Source: Onchocerca volvulus
Taxonomy: Eukaryota; Nematoda; Chromadorea; Rhabditida; Onchocercidae
NCBI GenBank assembly: GCA_000499405.2
Contig: HG738140.1
Span: 11,497,560-11,561,559 of the forward strand
DNA length: 64,000 bases
Reading direction: 5' to 3'
Shown here: positions 1 through 14,100 of the stretch, one piece after another
How the letters are laid out: the number at the start of each line of letters is the position of its first letter
How positions within the stretch are numbered: the stretch's first letter is position 1
Notes under the pieces: model-generated
Told to the model about the DNA's origin: nothing
The model's input: the letters and a program-made list of their open reading frames with translations, nothing else
Databases searched by the model: none
Position numbers and translations under genes: made by a program

Positions 1-2613
1 TTTTCCATTTATTTCTAGAATAAATGGAATTTGAGTTGCATCATCCATTCCTATATCGCCTTTATCGCCATTTATATATTTGTTTAAACTGATTATCTGA
101 TCTTTCTTCCCAATAAAATTTCGATATGAATGTAAAAAAATGCAAATGATGTGATTCGTATTGACATTTTCATCGCTAAAAATCCTATTTAAAATATTAA
201 CATGCGAACGATTTGTTAATATTTTAAATAATATTTAATGATTAAGATTGATATTTTAATCGAAATTTCTAAAATTTCAGTTAAATTTCGTGAATTAATT
301 TTTGGAACTTAGCAAAATTTAGCACAATAAGGTAGACTTTAAATAGTATCCCTGTTTCAAAATTTAGTTAATCATACTTATAAGAATAGCAATAAATTCC
401 TCAGAGTTACTATTACTATGTTGCATGCAGCTTGCAACTATTATGCTTGCAGATATAGCTCACATTATTTTTTTTTCACGAAAAATTCCAAAGCAGGATA
501 TATGAAATGTCTTTTCTTTCTAATTACTTTACTACCTCTAAAGTTCACATCTCAGAAGTTTTTCTCTGCTAAATGCACTCATTACAAGAAAAACTTTTTC
601 GGATTTTAAAAAATTTAACAGATTAATTTTAAAAATGACAGGGAAAAAGAAAGCGGAAACCATGGCATACTTCTGTCAAATATATTACACTGTCAGATAG
701 TTAAATTAAAATCAGAATTAATTCGATCAGACTAAATTGGCTCTATTTATAATTCTAATTTTGATTTCATTGAAAATGTTTGACTTTTCTCAGTCTCAAA
801 TTTATCTTCCAATCTTAATTAATCTAATTCTTTTTCCTACTTTTTTCTGTTCTATTTTGAGAAAAATTTAATTAAGTTTTGTATTTCTGTTCTTCTATTC
901 TCTTCATCTCGTATGAAAAGTATTAGCAATAATATTCCCTTAGAACAATACATTTTTCAAAACGTAGTTTTTTTTTTTTAATTTTTTTCGAAATATACTC
1001 AGATTTCTTCAAAAATATTAAAGATACTACAATAATTATAATTGTTTCTTTGTTCAGTTCATTTATTTTTCATCGACTTATGCTGAATTTTAGTTCTCGA
1101 ATTAAGTTCTATTTTGAAACGACAAAACTGATGGAGGCGAAGGAAACGGAAGAATGTTGTAATATAAGGACTGAATCGTTCTTTAACATTCGACTTACTA
1201 TTTTATCTCCGAAAGGATGTCACTTCCTTTCATATCATTACTTAATCATTCATCAATATTATCATTTTAGAGAAACTGCTCAATCATAAAATTAATTATT
1301 TAATTACTATTCCAATTATATGACCCGTTATCGCATCTTTACCGTTCCAATTGTTCAATATTCATTTATCAACTCTTAACAGTTTAATATAATAATTTCT
1401 TCCATCATTGCTCGGAAATTCAACTGCTAATAACTCCACATTAAATTTAAAATTTTTTGAAATTCAATTGTTAAAAAGATATGAATATCGGATAACGCTG
1501 AAGTGCAGCACGATATATTCAGAAAGCTTTTAGTAGGATAGCAAAAAAACTCATTGAAGGTTATCATCTTTCAATTTCATAAATTTCAATCGTTCAAATT
1601 TATCATTTGTTAGTCTAATTAGAATGTCAAAGTAAGCATTGATTTACTTAAAAATAGCATCAAGCTATTATTTTACACTTTGCATCTATTTGATTTTATT
1701 ATATTTTCCCCTTTTCTTTATATCCTTTCCATAAATTCCCCACAATTTTCATAAATTAAATAATAAAAGTTTGATGACACTATAAAATAAAAGACATCCC
1801 CAAAACTTAACACTTCTTCATCAAAAAAACAAATGTCAGCTGCTGCGTGCAAGACTGCAAATTGCATTTTGCTGCAAGAACTTAAAAATTGCAGTTTTTT
1901 TTTTTGTATCTCACTGAAATGCAATTGATTTATTCAACACATGCTTGATAATATTGGTGGATCAAAAGTGAATTTAGTGACACTGAATTGTTGGTCAATT
2001 GGTAATCAACGGAAGATTGATAAGTGGTAGATAATCCTCGATGATTATCGTTAAAAACCAATTAATCACATAGTTCCATTCTTCACATAATCAGTTTGGG
2101 TTACAAAAATTTAATTGTTTAATTTGCAGTGTTGTCTGTCTATAATCTTATGGAAGGTTATACCTTTTAAATAATAAATTAAATTATTTAATAATTTTCC
2201 GGTAAGTTTGTAATTTTAGCAATTTGTGCTAAATCAAGGAAAAAATGCTAAGGAATTTTCGAAATGTCTAACGCATATCTAATATCTAATGCAAGACATT
2301 GTTAAGCTTTTCCATCTTTTAATGAATCTATTCTTGTTTCTAATGTCATGGATACTCATATATATTTCTTTCCAGTATTTAGCAAATACTTTCTTAAATA
2401 TTAAAATGACGGAATTTTCAAAAATTTGTCAAGTCCTGTTTCAGGTGATTATAATTGTTTAACTGTTTCCTTAGTTATTCTTTAATTTAAATGTTGCTTA
2501 TTCGTTCAGCAAATAACTTAATACCGTTATAAATGCGGAAATTTTATTAGAATGATATTCCGCTAGATAATTTGAAGGTCAATCATTGTCAAATCAGTAA
2601 TTTTAAATAAAAC

Positions 2614-2650
<37 letters not shown>

Positions 2651-5138
2651 CTTTCCATGCTTACCTTCATTTCATCTCTTTTTTCTTCATTTTTCTCAAT
2701 GTCATTTTGCAACTTCATTTGATGATTGCATTAAAATTTAGCAGCCAATTAGTAAATCACAACATCTTATATGTCCTTCTTAACGGTACAGTTTCGCCCT
2801 TCCCTTCCAGTAATCATTCCATCTTTGACACTTCCATTCGAGACCAGTTTTTTGAAATTTGAGAAAAATCAACTTTTTTCTTTGAAACATGCTTTTACTC
2901 ATACAATTTTATACTCGAATGTGCAAGTCTGATTGATTTCGTTTCTTTCTTTCCTTTTTTTTTTCTTTTTTTTTTTGAAAAATTTTAGCAAACATTTTTC
3001 AGTGTTTCTATGTGAGTAAACCATAGAATGATGGATACTAAAGCAATCAGAATCCATCACTCTGAAGCACACCAATTTATTTCGCTGTTTCAAATTCTCA
3101 ATTCCAATTTTATAATTTTAATCCAATCAATAAATCCATATCTATATGCAGTAACATAAGGATCATATCTGTAAATCATATAGCAAATACTTTAATTGAA
3201 TTTTTCAGATTTCCCTAAACTAAGCAAATAATAAGAAATGAATGACATTACAGTTGGATACATCGGAATGGAATCCACAATCATTTTTCACATTCATGTC
3301 ATTAAAAAAAAAAAAAAAAATTGTTTCGGACTTTTTTCTAAACTTTCAAAATTTAAAAAAATTTTAAAAAACTTCGAATTTCTGAATAATTTTATCAATT
3401 TCCTGAGAAATTTTAGAAATTTAGTCAGACATGGAAATGTTTACATGAAAGTGAGAAATGGGCATTTATTAGCTCTTCAACATTTTGTAGCATTAAATCC
3501 AATTTTTCTAGTTAAATCAAAATGACGCGATTAGCAAAATCTTATATGTTAAAAATTTATTCAAGGTCTTAATTTGTTAAGAAAATTTATCATGAACTTT
3601 TAATGACCTGTTTACAACTATCAAATTCAAAACTATTATCAAGATTTGAAGAACCATAAAAGTAAATATACCGAGGATGATCATAATATTTGAGAATACA
3701 ATATTTTGTAATTAACATAATTAGGACTTTCCAAAAATTTTTTTCTCGAATTTTTTTTCTCTTTTTATTCCCATGCTTTTCTTGGGATATCTTAGAATTT
3801 CTTCGAATTTCTTCATTAAATCATAATTTGTTTGAGTTTCAGAATTTATTAGAAAAATGTTTAAACTTTAAAAAAATTTATAAAATAGTGGGATTTATCG
3901 AGGCGTTGCAAAAGAAATGTTCGCTGAAGCTTTCCTTTTTTTTTTTCCCATTAAACGTTGACATCACTTATTACACATGTCACGTCCTTGACGTAACAGT
4001 CAGTGTTGGACAACAAAAAATAATTGTGTAAACATTTCAAATCTCTTCTATCATTTTTTCATTTAATTGTCTCTCATTCAATTCAATGTGTTATGAAAGA
4101 ATCCCTCTTCGGTATTCATCTTATTCTGAAGTTTCTGTCGTTGTTAAATGGTATTTTTTCCTTACATAACCATCTCGAATGGATGAATAATAACGGATTT
4201 AATGAAATTACTCGGCATAGTAATTTGCTAAACTTTTTTTTTTTTTTGGTATTTTCTTTCGATATTTGATTTCCTCTTGAATTTCAAATGTTAATTTGTT
4301 TCCGAAAAATTGCAAGTTGCAATTAGTGCAATATAGTTATTTAGTACATTTTATGAATATTGTGCCAACTTATTGGTGTTACCGGAAAATCGGAAATGAA
4401 CGAAAAGGTCGCTTACTATTCAATTTACATTGAAGTTGATTGTTTACTTGTTTGTCTATCCAGCCACTTGTCTATTTGATTAGTAAAAAGGATAGTTGTT
4501 TGACATTAAGCAATGGTTGTTGTCGTTGTATTACCGCTATTTGACAGTATTAGTACCTATTTTAGTGCTATCAGTAAAAATAGTATTTGTATGAACATAA
4601 TTATAATTATTAGTATTAATAGCGGTGTAATAAAATAGTAATAGTTATTGCTGGGGAAATAGTAGTTTTATGATATTGAGATAGTCATCGCTTTACGATC
4701 CGATTTTATTGTCACTATATCGCAAACATCTATGGAAGAATGAATTATAGTAAAGATGATGACCGTCTTATCCATTTTCTAAAGTCTTTCATGATGTCTC
4801 TATTACTCGATCATCCGTTATAATGTACAGTAATCTTAACTCATAAAAACGATGCAACAGATGATCTGTTCAGTTTCTTCGTCAATTTTTGATGATTACC
4901 GTTTGAATTAATATTTTTGAATTTATACTATCAATTTATTGCTTGATATTATTGAGCGATTTCAGATGTTTCATTAAAATGTAATTCTGTAAAAGTTGAA
5001 GTTTCGAAATAAAGTAAAAAGTAGCAACATATCTCGGAGAAGCTTGAAATTTAGAAAGAACTAACTTCTTGTTTTTATCAAAAATAAACAACGGCGACAA
5101 ATTGAATTATCAGTAGATTTTTAGCATGCAATATAGCA
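1..5138. other. AT-rich DNA, no gene supported
   Basis: I read both strands and found no chain of open exons with matching splice phases and no recognisable protein. Short open frames occur, for example about 1130-1286 on the plus strand, but they have AT-driven composition and no good splice partners. Poly-T and poly-A tracts and one TC microsatellite are the only clear structure. It may be intergenic, or a 5' intron of the large plus-strand gene that begins somewhere upstream of 19982. Confidence 0.5.
2617..2651. repeat. (TC)n microsatellite
   Basis: This is an almost uninterrupted CT dinucleotide tract of about 35 bp, with one TTT interruption near its start, in otherwise non-coding AT-rich DNA. 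Confidence 0.95.
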
Positions 5139-5596
5139 GTTAATTAAGCTTTATGCTTATGTATGGCTATAAAATGAGATATAGGTGTGCGAGTGCGCCA
5201 AAATATGATCCATACTCATTTTTTGGGCTGAATTAGAATTTTCGAACATGTTTCGCGATAAAATAGGTCATAGGTCATTTGTTAGCAATTAATTGAGCTT
5301 TATGCTAATGCATGGCTATTTTATCGCGATACACGTTCGTAAATTCTAATTCAACCCTAAAAATGAGTATGAGTCATATTTTGGCGCACTCGCACACGTC
5401 TATCTCATTTTATCGCTATGCATAAGCATACAGCTCGATTAATTGCTAATAAATGACCTATGACCTATTTTATCGCGATACACGTTCGTAATTTCTAACT
5501 TGCCATAGACATTAGTGTGGATCATATTTTGTTGCACTCGCATACGTATGTTTCATTTTAATCGCTATCCATAAGCATATAGCTTGATTAATATTA
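5139..5596. repeat. Foldback element, three related units
   Basis: Three related blocks share the strings GCGAGTGCGCC / GGCGCACTCGC, TTTATCGCGATA, and GGTCATAGGTC / GACCTATGACC. The first block (about 5139-5296) is inverted relative to the second (about 5318-5445) and third (about 5436-5596), which are direct copies of one another. Blocks one and two are very similar over about 110 bp by eye and could form one long hairpin, and block three can also pair with block one. The perfect palindrome TATCGCGATA occurs in blocks two and three. No coding potential is seen. This fits a non-autonomous foldback or MITE-type element, but the family was not identified. Confidence 0.85.
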
Positions 5597-6931
5597 TGAC
5601 TAATCATCAGATTTCTTTTTTTTCGTAGTGATCAAATCTACATCTAAAGTTTGGCGATTTTGATCGTTAATCTTAGGTAATGAAAAAAATTATGAAAATT
5701 GCAACGGAAAAAAAACTTTACAGAGATTGTATTGGATTTATATATAAGTTTACTATGTTTTGAGAAACAATAATCAATATTTTGTTGGAGTCTTTGTATT
5801 GTGAATAAATATGATTGAATCATTTCCTTATCATTATTATTAGTGCAATTTGATCACAGTTAAGTTAATTATTTTTCGAATAATACGATCATTTTGCAAA
5901 ATTCAAGTGGTATCATACTTAAGGAACAATGAGCAGTATTTAGATTATTTAAGATGCTGATGACTTCATTCAAATGTCAACTTTCCTTTCACTCCAAATT
6001 AGCTGATTTATTCGACATCATTGTCAGTCATCATTGTTATTCATTCAATTTCATCCTGAAATCAATGATTCGTTCATTCTTTCCGTGTTTTGCTTTTTGC
6101 TTTGAATATTATCTTATCACTGAATTTCATAACAATTTTTACAGATTTCGCATTTCTGAAGTGTTTTTTTTTTTGAATCTTGAAATGGAATACTTGAGTG
6201 TCTTCTCTAGTTTTGTAAATGTTTTCAACTTATTTAAATATCCATTCAAATATTTCTTCATCTACTCAACAATTATTTTTAGAATTTATTTAAATTTTTT
6301 AATTGAAAATTTTCTATTTTGAACTTAAAATTTTTTATCTATCAACTAACTTTAACTATATCAACTCTTAATCATTTTTGCTATAATTGTCCATCTTTGA
6401 ATCCATTGCAAAAACTATTTTATCCAAAAATTATTATGCAGTAGATTTAGTTTTGAGTGTTTTTTTCCTTAATGCTCTCCAAAATTCAAATTGTTTATGA
6501 AAACTGAGACGCACTGATTTAAGCGATATATTAAGAGATGCTTTTTTTAGCGATTAATCTTTTCTTCCCAATTATATTGATTCCAGAACCTAAGCTTCAT
6601 TTGATACTATACTAAAGATTAAATATATGTCGTTGTGAAATGGAATGTTTCGGAAATGACTGATTCCTAGATCAAAAAAAAAAAAAAGAACAAAGAGAAG
6701 TACAGAAAAGCGATACTAACATAAAGAATATAAATTTACGGAAGTTTATATCGCAGATTATGACTGGAGAATATGTTGAGCGTAAAAAGAAAATCGCATC
6801 ATTGATAGGATATGACGTTATGTAAATGAGATATGCAAGGAAATGATTGCATAAAATGATTCGTTTTGATTATTCCGAGTAACAATACCATCACTTCCTA
6901 ATTCACTTCTCATAATGATAATAAAACATTT

Positions 6932-7230
6932 ATGACTACAAATCGAACGGAACATTGGGAAAATGATGTCATTCAAAAAAGTGGAAAATTATTTTTGAAG
7001 GACATCAAATTTCAATTGTTAACAAAGAAAATACATTGACCGTTCGACCGATGATTCAATTTTCGAGAGCTGCAGCCACCGAAATTGATGTTAATACTGT
7101 GAAAGAAATGGATTTGGGTCGCTGCAAATGGGGAAATGCTGAGTGTTATAAGTGAAGGAAGACTGAGCTTGCTTTATTTCCTAGTGATTGTGAATTTCTA
7201 AAAGAATTTCTTGAAAAATTCATTCAATAG
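6932..7230 (+). pseudogene. Possible decayed coding sequence, family unknown
   Basis: A short frame opens with ATG at 6932 (MTTNRTEHWENDVIQKSGK...) and stops at 7037-7039. A second frame overlaps it and carries on with protein-like composition: RPMIQFSRAAATEIDVNTV, then DLGRCKWGNAECYK. It reaches a TGA at 7153 and continues in the same frame through LALFPSDCEFLKEFLEK to a TAG at 7228. The composition is less AT-driven than its surroundings. It therefore looks like one coding region broken by a frameshift near 7010-7035 and one in-frame stop. A 33-bp GT...AG interval spans the stop but is too short for a usual nematode intron. I recognise no family. It could also be chance. Confidence 0.3.
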
Positions 7231-8514
7231 CTGATTATATTTAAATCCGAGATTTACAGTCAAGCGAAAAGCTTTAGAAATTGATCTTGAATGATATTAA
7301 GAAGGCAGTAATATCAAATTTGTTCATTTAATATTGTTGGCTCAATCAATATGTATAGAAGAAATCGGATATCATCACTTCTTATTTATAAAGCTTTGAA
7401 TGCAATGATTAATGAAATTTTACTTTTACTTTATTATTTCAACAGCCTTTACCACTCTCTCATTATTTTGCTCTAAGCCACTGCACATTTATTTTGCTTT
7501 TGTATAACTCCTCCTTTACTCTGATTAGGATACGTTAGATTTCAAACAGGTCCTCAGAAAAACTTTCAAATCAACCATTTAAAAATAGTAAAAGAGGTAG
7601 CATCTAATGCAATTTTCAGAATTTTGTTAGATTCCAAAGCGAAATTTTTAAAGTAAATGAAATACTTGCTAATCTTTTCTGTTTCTTCCCTAATTTTTTC
7701 TGAAAATGAAATGAATTAGAGCCATGTATTTGAACAATTAGGAATAGTATTTGAACAAACTTGAAAACAGTATTCAAATGAGACTTGAATATCAATTCTC
7801 CTCATTATCATCACTATCGACTGTCAGGAATTATTACAATTCTTTCTTCGAATATAAATCTATCCTTTTTGTTCGCCTCACCGATTCATAAAATGGCGAT
7901 GAATGTTTATATTACAGGTTATCAGTTATGCGTATTTATAAATTATCCAAAGAATCGAAGTAATCCTTCGTTTGCTCGCTTCAACTAAATTTTGTGATGA
8001 TTAAGAATACAAAAATTTTGTTTTTATTAATTTTTATCTGTTCCAGATATAAAAATCAAAATACTGCCATTGTATTGCATGAAAGCATGATTGATAAGTT
8101 AGTCGAAAACTGTTTCTTTTTTGGCTTCTTCAATTTAACAATGCTATATTTTCGTCTGAATCATTCATCATTTCATACATCGCTTAAAAGTTATATGCTT
8201 CAGATAAGATATTTGGTTGTATTATTTTTTGCATTTCATAATAGAAGTGATAATAATCCAATTTTTATCAACAAGAATCCATACGATTTGTGACAAATTT
8301 ACGAATATCGCTAGTTGAGTTATTGCCGGGACTGCAAATAGGAATTTATTTAGTGATACTTCAGTTCGAAAAATTTTACCAAATGAATCAAAATTTTCTG
8401 GTAGAACTAATATTGCTAATTATTAATTGTATAAAGTAGTAGAAAAAGTGGCATTAAAAAATTTTCAAATCCGTTTCCGCCTTTATCACTATCACCACAA
8501 TTAAATTTCATACC

Positions 8515-8551
8515 ATACCGGTAACAATGATTATCAAATAATTACCGGTAT
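8515..8551. repeat. Short perfect inverted repeat
   Basis: ATACCGGTAA is followed 17 bp later by its exact complement, TTACCGGTAT. The arms are 10 bp and contain the palindrome ACCGGT. Function is unknown. Confidence 0.7.
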
Positions 8552-11026
8552 AAAGGCAATAAGTCCAAATCAGAAGGTGAACATTGAAATGATCATTTGA
8601 GATGATTAAACAAAGGAGATGGAGATGACCAGCATGGATAAATCTACTCAAAAACCAGTATTATAAATGGGTAATTAGAAACTTTGTTTGCAATTTGCAA
8701 ACAAGTTTCCTATCATTTTTTTCTTCGTCATCTCTTTGCTCCTCTTGCCATATATGACAAAAATTTGTCATATTTTTTATGTTTCATGTTTTATGCAAGT
8801 TGCATGTCAGTGTGTATATATGCCAATATGTCACTTTATGGCGCTAATATAATTAATTATTCTCATTATTGATATAATCTTATCAACTATTTTTAATGAC
8901 CGATAAGTTTTCTTTATAATGATAACCTGTAAGATATTATCTTGTTGATGATTTTCGAAATTATTGAAAGTGGATATTTCAGCATACTGTTATTGTTATT
9001 ACTGTTTATCATATTATCGATAATCTAAACTTGTATTTTAGTATACTTCCAAGAGTTACTATATTACCAGAATATATATTCGATTCTATTTAGGTATCAT
9101 ATTAACATATTAAGGTTTCAGAAGAATATGATCATAATTGCTAGTATCAAACAATAAACTCATGTTAGTATTCACTCATTTTTCTGCTCGGCAACTCGGA
9201 ACACGTATTAGATGCTTTTTCAGTATTTTTCATATGATCTATTTGATCATTCAGAAATAGAACTATCGAAATTATAAAATTAATAAAACACAAATTTCGC
9301 ATATTTTTATTATTAATTTATCAACAATTCTACGCATAATTTGAACATATCGGTGAGAGTAAGAAGTATTGAAAATTTCGCAGATCTCAGATTTCTACAT
9401 ATTTGTTTTTGATCTTTGATTTCTTCCAAGATTCTCAACTTCTACGACTATCACAATCTTTTTTGTTTTGCTGAAACACCGGAAGGGAGCACGCAATAGT
9501 TTTATTTCTTCTTCATTAGCACTATATGTTTTCTATTAAATTTGTGAAATAAAAAATTCTTTGCAAGCATCTTGATTTCCTAACAACAATTTGACATCAT
9601 AATCTTCGTAATAATCATTCTGATATCTGTAGATCAAAATGCATTCAGATGTAAACAGCAACTTCCATATCTAATGTCAATTTAGTCTTGCATGTCTTCT
9701 GTTTCAAATTATAAACAGATATCGCATTTATGTTATCATATCAGCACCAGATCGTCATTAAATCAAGATTGTTTTTCGTTTACGGTAACTTTTGCTGCAA
9801 ATTATTATACATCGTAAACCGCATCACAATGATGGTTGGTTCGTTCATAATAATGTGTTATTCGTTTTGCAGGAAATTATCATCAGCAATTGAATAATTC
9901 TATTTGAGATTATCATATCAAGATATCTTCACCTGATCCATGTGTTTCGGCTTCCTCCATAAATAATCGCTTCGGTTAATGAGAAGGATTTAGAATATCA
10001 TGAGTAAGTTTATACATTTTTCGTTTATTTAAGTCATTGCACTTTTTTTATTGTTCGAATGCCGTTAATTAATTTCACTGAAATGACAAATTTTCTATAA
10101 AATATCCGACAAAACAAACATCATGCGGCAACAAAGATGTTTACCAAAATTAATCATTTTCTTATCAAAGTTTTAAAATTTCCTTCACCGTCTTTGACAA
10201 ATGCATCTTTCTACTTATTGGTAATTTGTTATCAATTCAGTATTTCATATATGTTACAAAGTATATCTGATAATAGCAATTTTTAAATTGTTAAACAAAT
10301 TAACTTTTGTTAATGTTATTATTAACTTTTTTCTTGCAAATGACTTTACACGTAATCTTTGAGAAAAAATATGAGAAAAGTATGAAAAAAATGGTTCCCG
10401 AAATGTTATGATAACTAATCGAAATTTATCACTGATCATAGAATGAATAACTGATAAAGCGATTGGTCCATCAGCATTAATACTTCCCTCACTTATGAGT
10501 CCTAATCGATTGATAATTCCTAACTGATAGAACTGATAACTTTTAAAGCTTAGGCGGAACTTCACCATCCGATCTTTTTTCCTCTCTTCTCCTTCATTAT
10601 TCTTTCTTTTTTTATTTTCCCACACTCTGATTTGCTCGAAATTCCATTTTATATCATTCTGAGTTAGATATAACGGCATCTAAAGCAATTACTACTACAA
10701 TAATCACCCGGCTATTGTTAGTCTTGCTATTCAAATCGATTTGTTGATCGATCAGCAGTATTCAAAAAGGCATTCATCTTTTTTCAGATGGATTACTTAT
10801 TCTGTTCCGTCCTTTTCTCTCTGCTTTCTGAAAAATAAATTATATTTCATTTTATTCTATCACATTTCCATTCTTCTCATTCCCTATTATATTTCATTTA
10901 TTTTTTTCTTCAGTATTTCATTTTAAATAATCTGTCCTTTAGTTATTAGTTTCTGTAAGCAAACTTTTTATTCCTTTCACATTATTGTATCAATTTCATG
11001 TTGATCAACTTTATTACCGTATTTCC

Positions 11027-11031
11027 AAAAA
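11027..11031 (-). terminator. Pol III T-run terminator of the tRNA
   Basis: Five consecutive T on the minus strand begin a few bases beyond the tRNA 3' end, as expected for RNA polymerase III termination. Confidence 0.7.
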
Positions 11032-11036
11032 GTACA

Positions 11037-11108
11037 CTCCCCGGCCGGGAATCGAACCCGGGTCTCGCACGTGACAGGCGCGGATACTCACCACTATACT
11101 ACCGAGGA
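11037..11108 (-). tRNA. tRNA-Asp (anticodon GTC)
   Basis: The minus strand reads as a complete 72-nt tRNA. The acceptor stem TCCTCGG pairs with CCGGGGA (one G-T), with G as the discriminator base. The D-arm has the usual TAGTATAGTGG start. The anticodon stem CGCGC/GTGCG encloses loop CTGTCAC with anticodon GTC. The T-arm CCGGG-TTCGATT-CCCGG is perfect and carries the B-box. There is no intron and CCA is not encoded. A run of five T on the minus strand lies just 3' (plus 11027-11031) and fits a Pol III terminator. It reads GAC/GAU codons. The GC-rich cloverleaf stands out in AT-rich DNA and appears intact and functional. Confidence 0.97.
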
Positions 11109-14100
11109 CACAAGAACCGGCTTCTCTTCATTTACTATCATTTCAAACTTTAAAATTTTCATCAAAAATTTCATAAACTTTAGAATATATATTTATCAAA
11201 TCTGCTACAAAAACTTTCCTCAACTAATAAAGATAAAGTATAAGATTATACATCACTGATAAATGTTGATTTCATTGATAAAATTTTTGTATTAAACTGT
11301 TGATAAGCATGGTATCACTACTGATGAACAATAAATACTGATAAGGATGTATAATGATGTAGTCTGCAGATCTATTGCTAAAAATTCAGCAAGATATATG
11401 CCACCAAATATATTTAACAACCTAATTTTTCAATTTTCTTCAAAAAATTTCATATTTAAATTAATAACACTTTTTTTTTTTTTTTTGGTCATATAAACTG
11501 CACCATGAAAGTGAGTTTGGTTTTATGCGTGAAATTTTAAAATTTGATGAGAATTGTGAGGATAATTGCACCAATCAACAGCTATTGCGGATAAATTCAA
11601 CTGATCCAGTTCTGATTAACCTGAAACAGCTTTTCATGGTTAACTTGGAAATTTACTTCAATTACTTGCAATGAGAAGAGAAAGATTTGAGAACCTGACA
11701 TTAGTCTTTCTATATACAACTTTGCATTATTCTATTTCTCTTCATCAATATTACTGATATTATACATATTTTCTCTTTCCTATATTATCATTATTAATAA
11801 TTGTTATCTTATTATTATTATTATTACATTTCCAATTTTGCCAACTTTTTTCCAATATTTTATTCAGCTACCATTTGTTTATTGTCAACAATCCAAATTA
11901 TAAACAAAGGAAAAAAGAAGGGAAAGAAAAGTTTCTAACAAACATTTTCCAAAGAAGACTCGATCTTCCAGAAATTTCACTGCAAGAAATCAAGCTTTGT
12001 GAGCTGAATTTTCAGCAAACAAGTAAATATCAAATTATCGGAGAAAGGATGAAAGTATGGGATTAAAAATATTCGAAATCAGATTACTTCTACTATTTTC
12101 AGTTATTCCTCCTTTTTCTTTTTTGTAAAAGTCGTAAGAAAACGATTGCTCTACCTTGCTCATCCTATTGTTGGAAAAAAAAAAAGATAGCGTTTATCAA
12201 TTTCTCATCTCTCGATAATCCAAACAAGAACTTTTGATACTATTCAAGTTTCTAGAAATAATAATTTGAAAGAAGAAAGAATTGAAATACCATCATTACC
12301 AACAGAGCTATTTTACGCTCAATTAATTTAAGTTGTGTGGCGATGCGTTTGCAACATTTGAATAAGTTTAAAGAACGAGGGAGCATTTTGGATAGTTTTA
12401 AAAGATTATCATTTGTTTCTGAAATGGAGGGAAACGAAATTTGTTTGAAATGTAGAGTTCAAATTATGAATTTTTGCCTTAATATTTATTTCAAAAAAAA
12501 ATCTTCCAATTTTGCGAAACATTGCTAAAAATTTTCTGTTTCAATTCCTTGAATATTTAAAAAATTTATTTTCCTCAATTTTTTTTTTTTTTTTTGTTTA
12601 GTTTCCTCAAATCTCTTTTCTTCATTTTTCTTCGAAAACTTCATATTCTGCAACGTACAAATGATTGGCTTCTGTATTATATTTTAATCTTCGCATATTT
12701 GTCCACTTCAGATGCAGCATATCGCGGGATCTTCTTGATATGTAAACTAAATCAATAGAATTTTCTAATGATTACAGAATATTTGATAAATTCAATTTCT
12801 AAATTATGAATTCCAAAGTTATTAAAATCATTGATGAAATTCGAAATGATTTTTCTGCATTTTCTTCCGTTTTTAACACTATGTCTTTTTTACGAATTGA
12901 AAATTAACACGATAATATGGGAACATAGGAAGTATTGATTAGTTTCACTTGTCTTCCATATGCTTCAAATTTAATCTTATTAATGTTTATTATTATTATT
13001 ATAATCAGTGATGAGTAGTAGCAAAATAAAATCAACAACAATTATTGAGCAGAATCAATTTGCAAACATAAACAATCGTATATTGTGTCGCAAATGTAGT
13101 AAGTGTCGCAAGCTACGATTATAGCTTTTCTTCCAGAATTGTAGCATTATTCTAAAAGAACTAAAAAGCATAAATTCTTGTCTACTGGTGTATCGCGGGT
13201 CATATTTCGCGAATCTCGAGTCACTGTGCATGTTGTACTATTGTATGCAGTATGAAACAATGATGGAATATGAGGTGTAGAAAGAATGATTCACTGAAAA
13301 CTAACATAAATTTCCTTCAAGAAAATGAATAGAATTTTCCAGGCTTAGAGAGCAGGATGAGAGGTAAAAAAGAAGGGACAAAGGTGGTCGATTGAAAACT
13401 TAGGTTTGAAACTGGATAGGAAACGCGGTAGATAAAGCAAAGTATGCAAATTAAGTTTTTCGAAAATTCATCATCATTTTGATCCCAAGTTTGAAAAGAA
13501 TGATAGAATAAGTTCTAAATACTGTCATAAATTTAAATGCATTCATTTGGAATTGAAAATTAATTTTATAATTGGAAATTAGAATTACACTTAGAACTAA
13601 TCTGTATCCAGAAACTCAAATTTCTCTTCTCTTTCTTTCTAATCCTTTTTTTTTTTTTTTTTTTTTTGCCTTTTTGAGACAAAATTAATGGTCCTATCGT
13701 TCGTTTCAAACTTAGAATCAAAATAATAATGAATTCTTGAAAAATAATAAATAACAAATGAACGTAGAATATTAATTCGTATATTTCACTTCGAGTCTAA
13801 GCTAATTTATCATGTGTTCTATCCAATCGCAAATATTCAATTTCAAAATTTTTTTTTTTTTTTATAAAGAACTTACATAAATGAAACATTCGTTGCAGTA
13901 TTACATGGCAAATAAATCAAATTAAAATTCAATTAAATTAATTTCTCTTTGATAAAATTATTGTCTTTTTTCATATGTATTCGCTTTTTCACTTTTCTCT
14001 TCTTAGAAAGAAACAATTTAGTTCGAGCAGTATAATTAAAGCATAATTAATGCTTAATGAGAGAACTCATCTTCACGACCTTGTTCAATGAAGTAGCATC

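Larger units (their letters stand above)
5597..11036. other. AT-rich DNA, no intact gene supported
   Basis: No intact gene is supported here. It contains a possible decayed coding stretch (6932-7230) and a short perfect inverted repeat (8515-8551). A 141-codon minus-strand open frame at 10254-10679 is the longest in the area. It has lysine/glutamate-rich low-complexity ends, no recognisable domain and no clear splice context, so I do not call it. Confidence 0.45.

Noticed and set aside
10254..10679. 141-codon minus-strand open frame
   Set aside because: Composition is AT-driven with a Lys/Glu-rich end, with no recognisable family and no flanking exons. Chance cannot be excluded in 64 kb of AT-rich DNA.
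11071..11259. Plus-strand open frame over the tRNA
   Set aside because: Its first part is the complement of the tRNA-Asp and the rest is AT-rich filler.
12337..12528. Open frame with RLQHLNKFKERGSILDSFKR
   Set aside because: It looks somewhat protein-like but has no clear acceptor, no donor match and no family.
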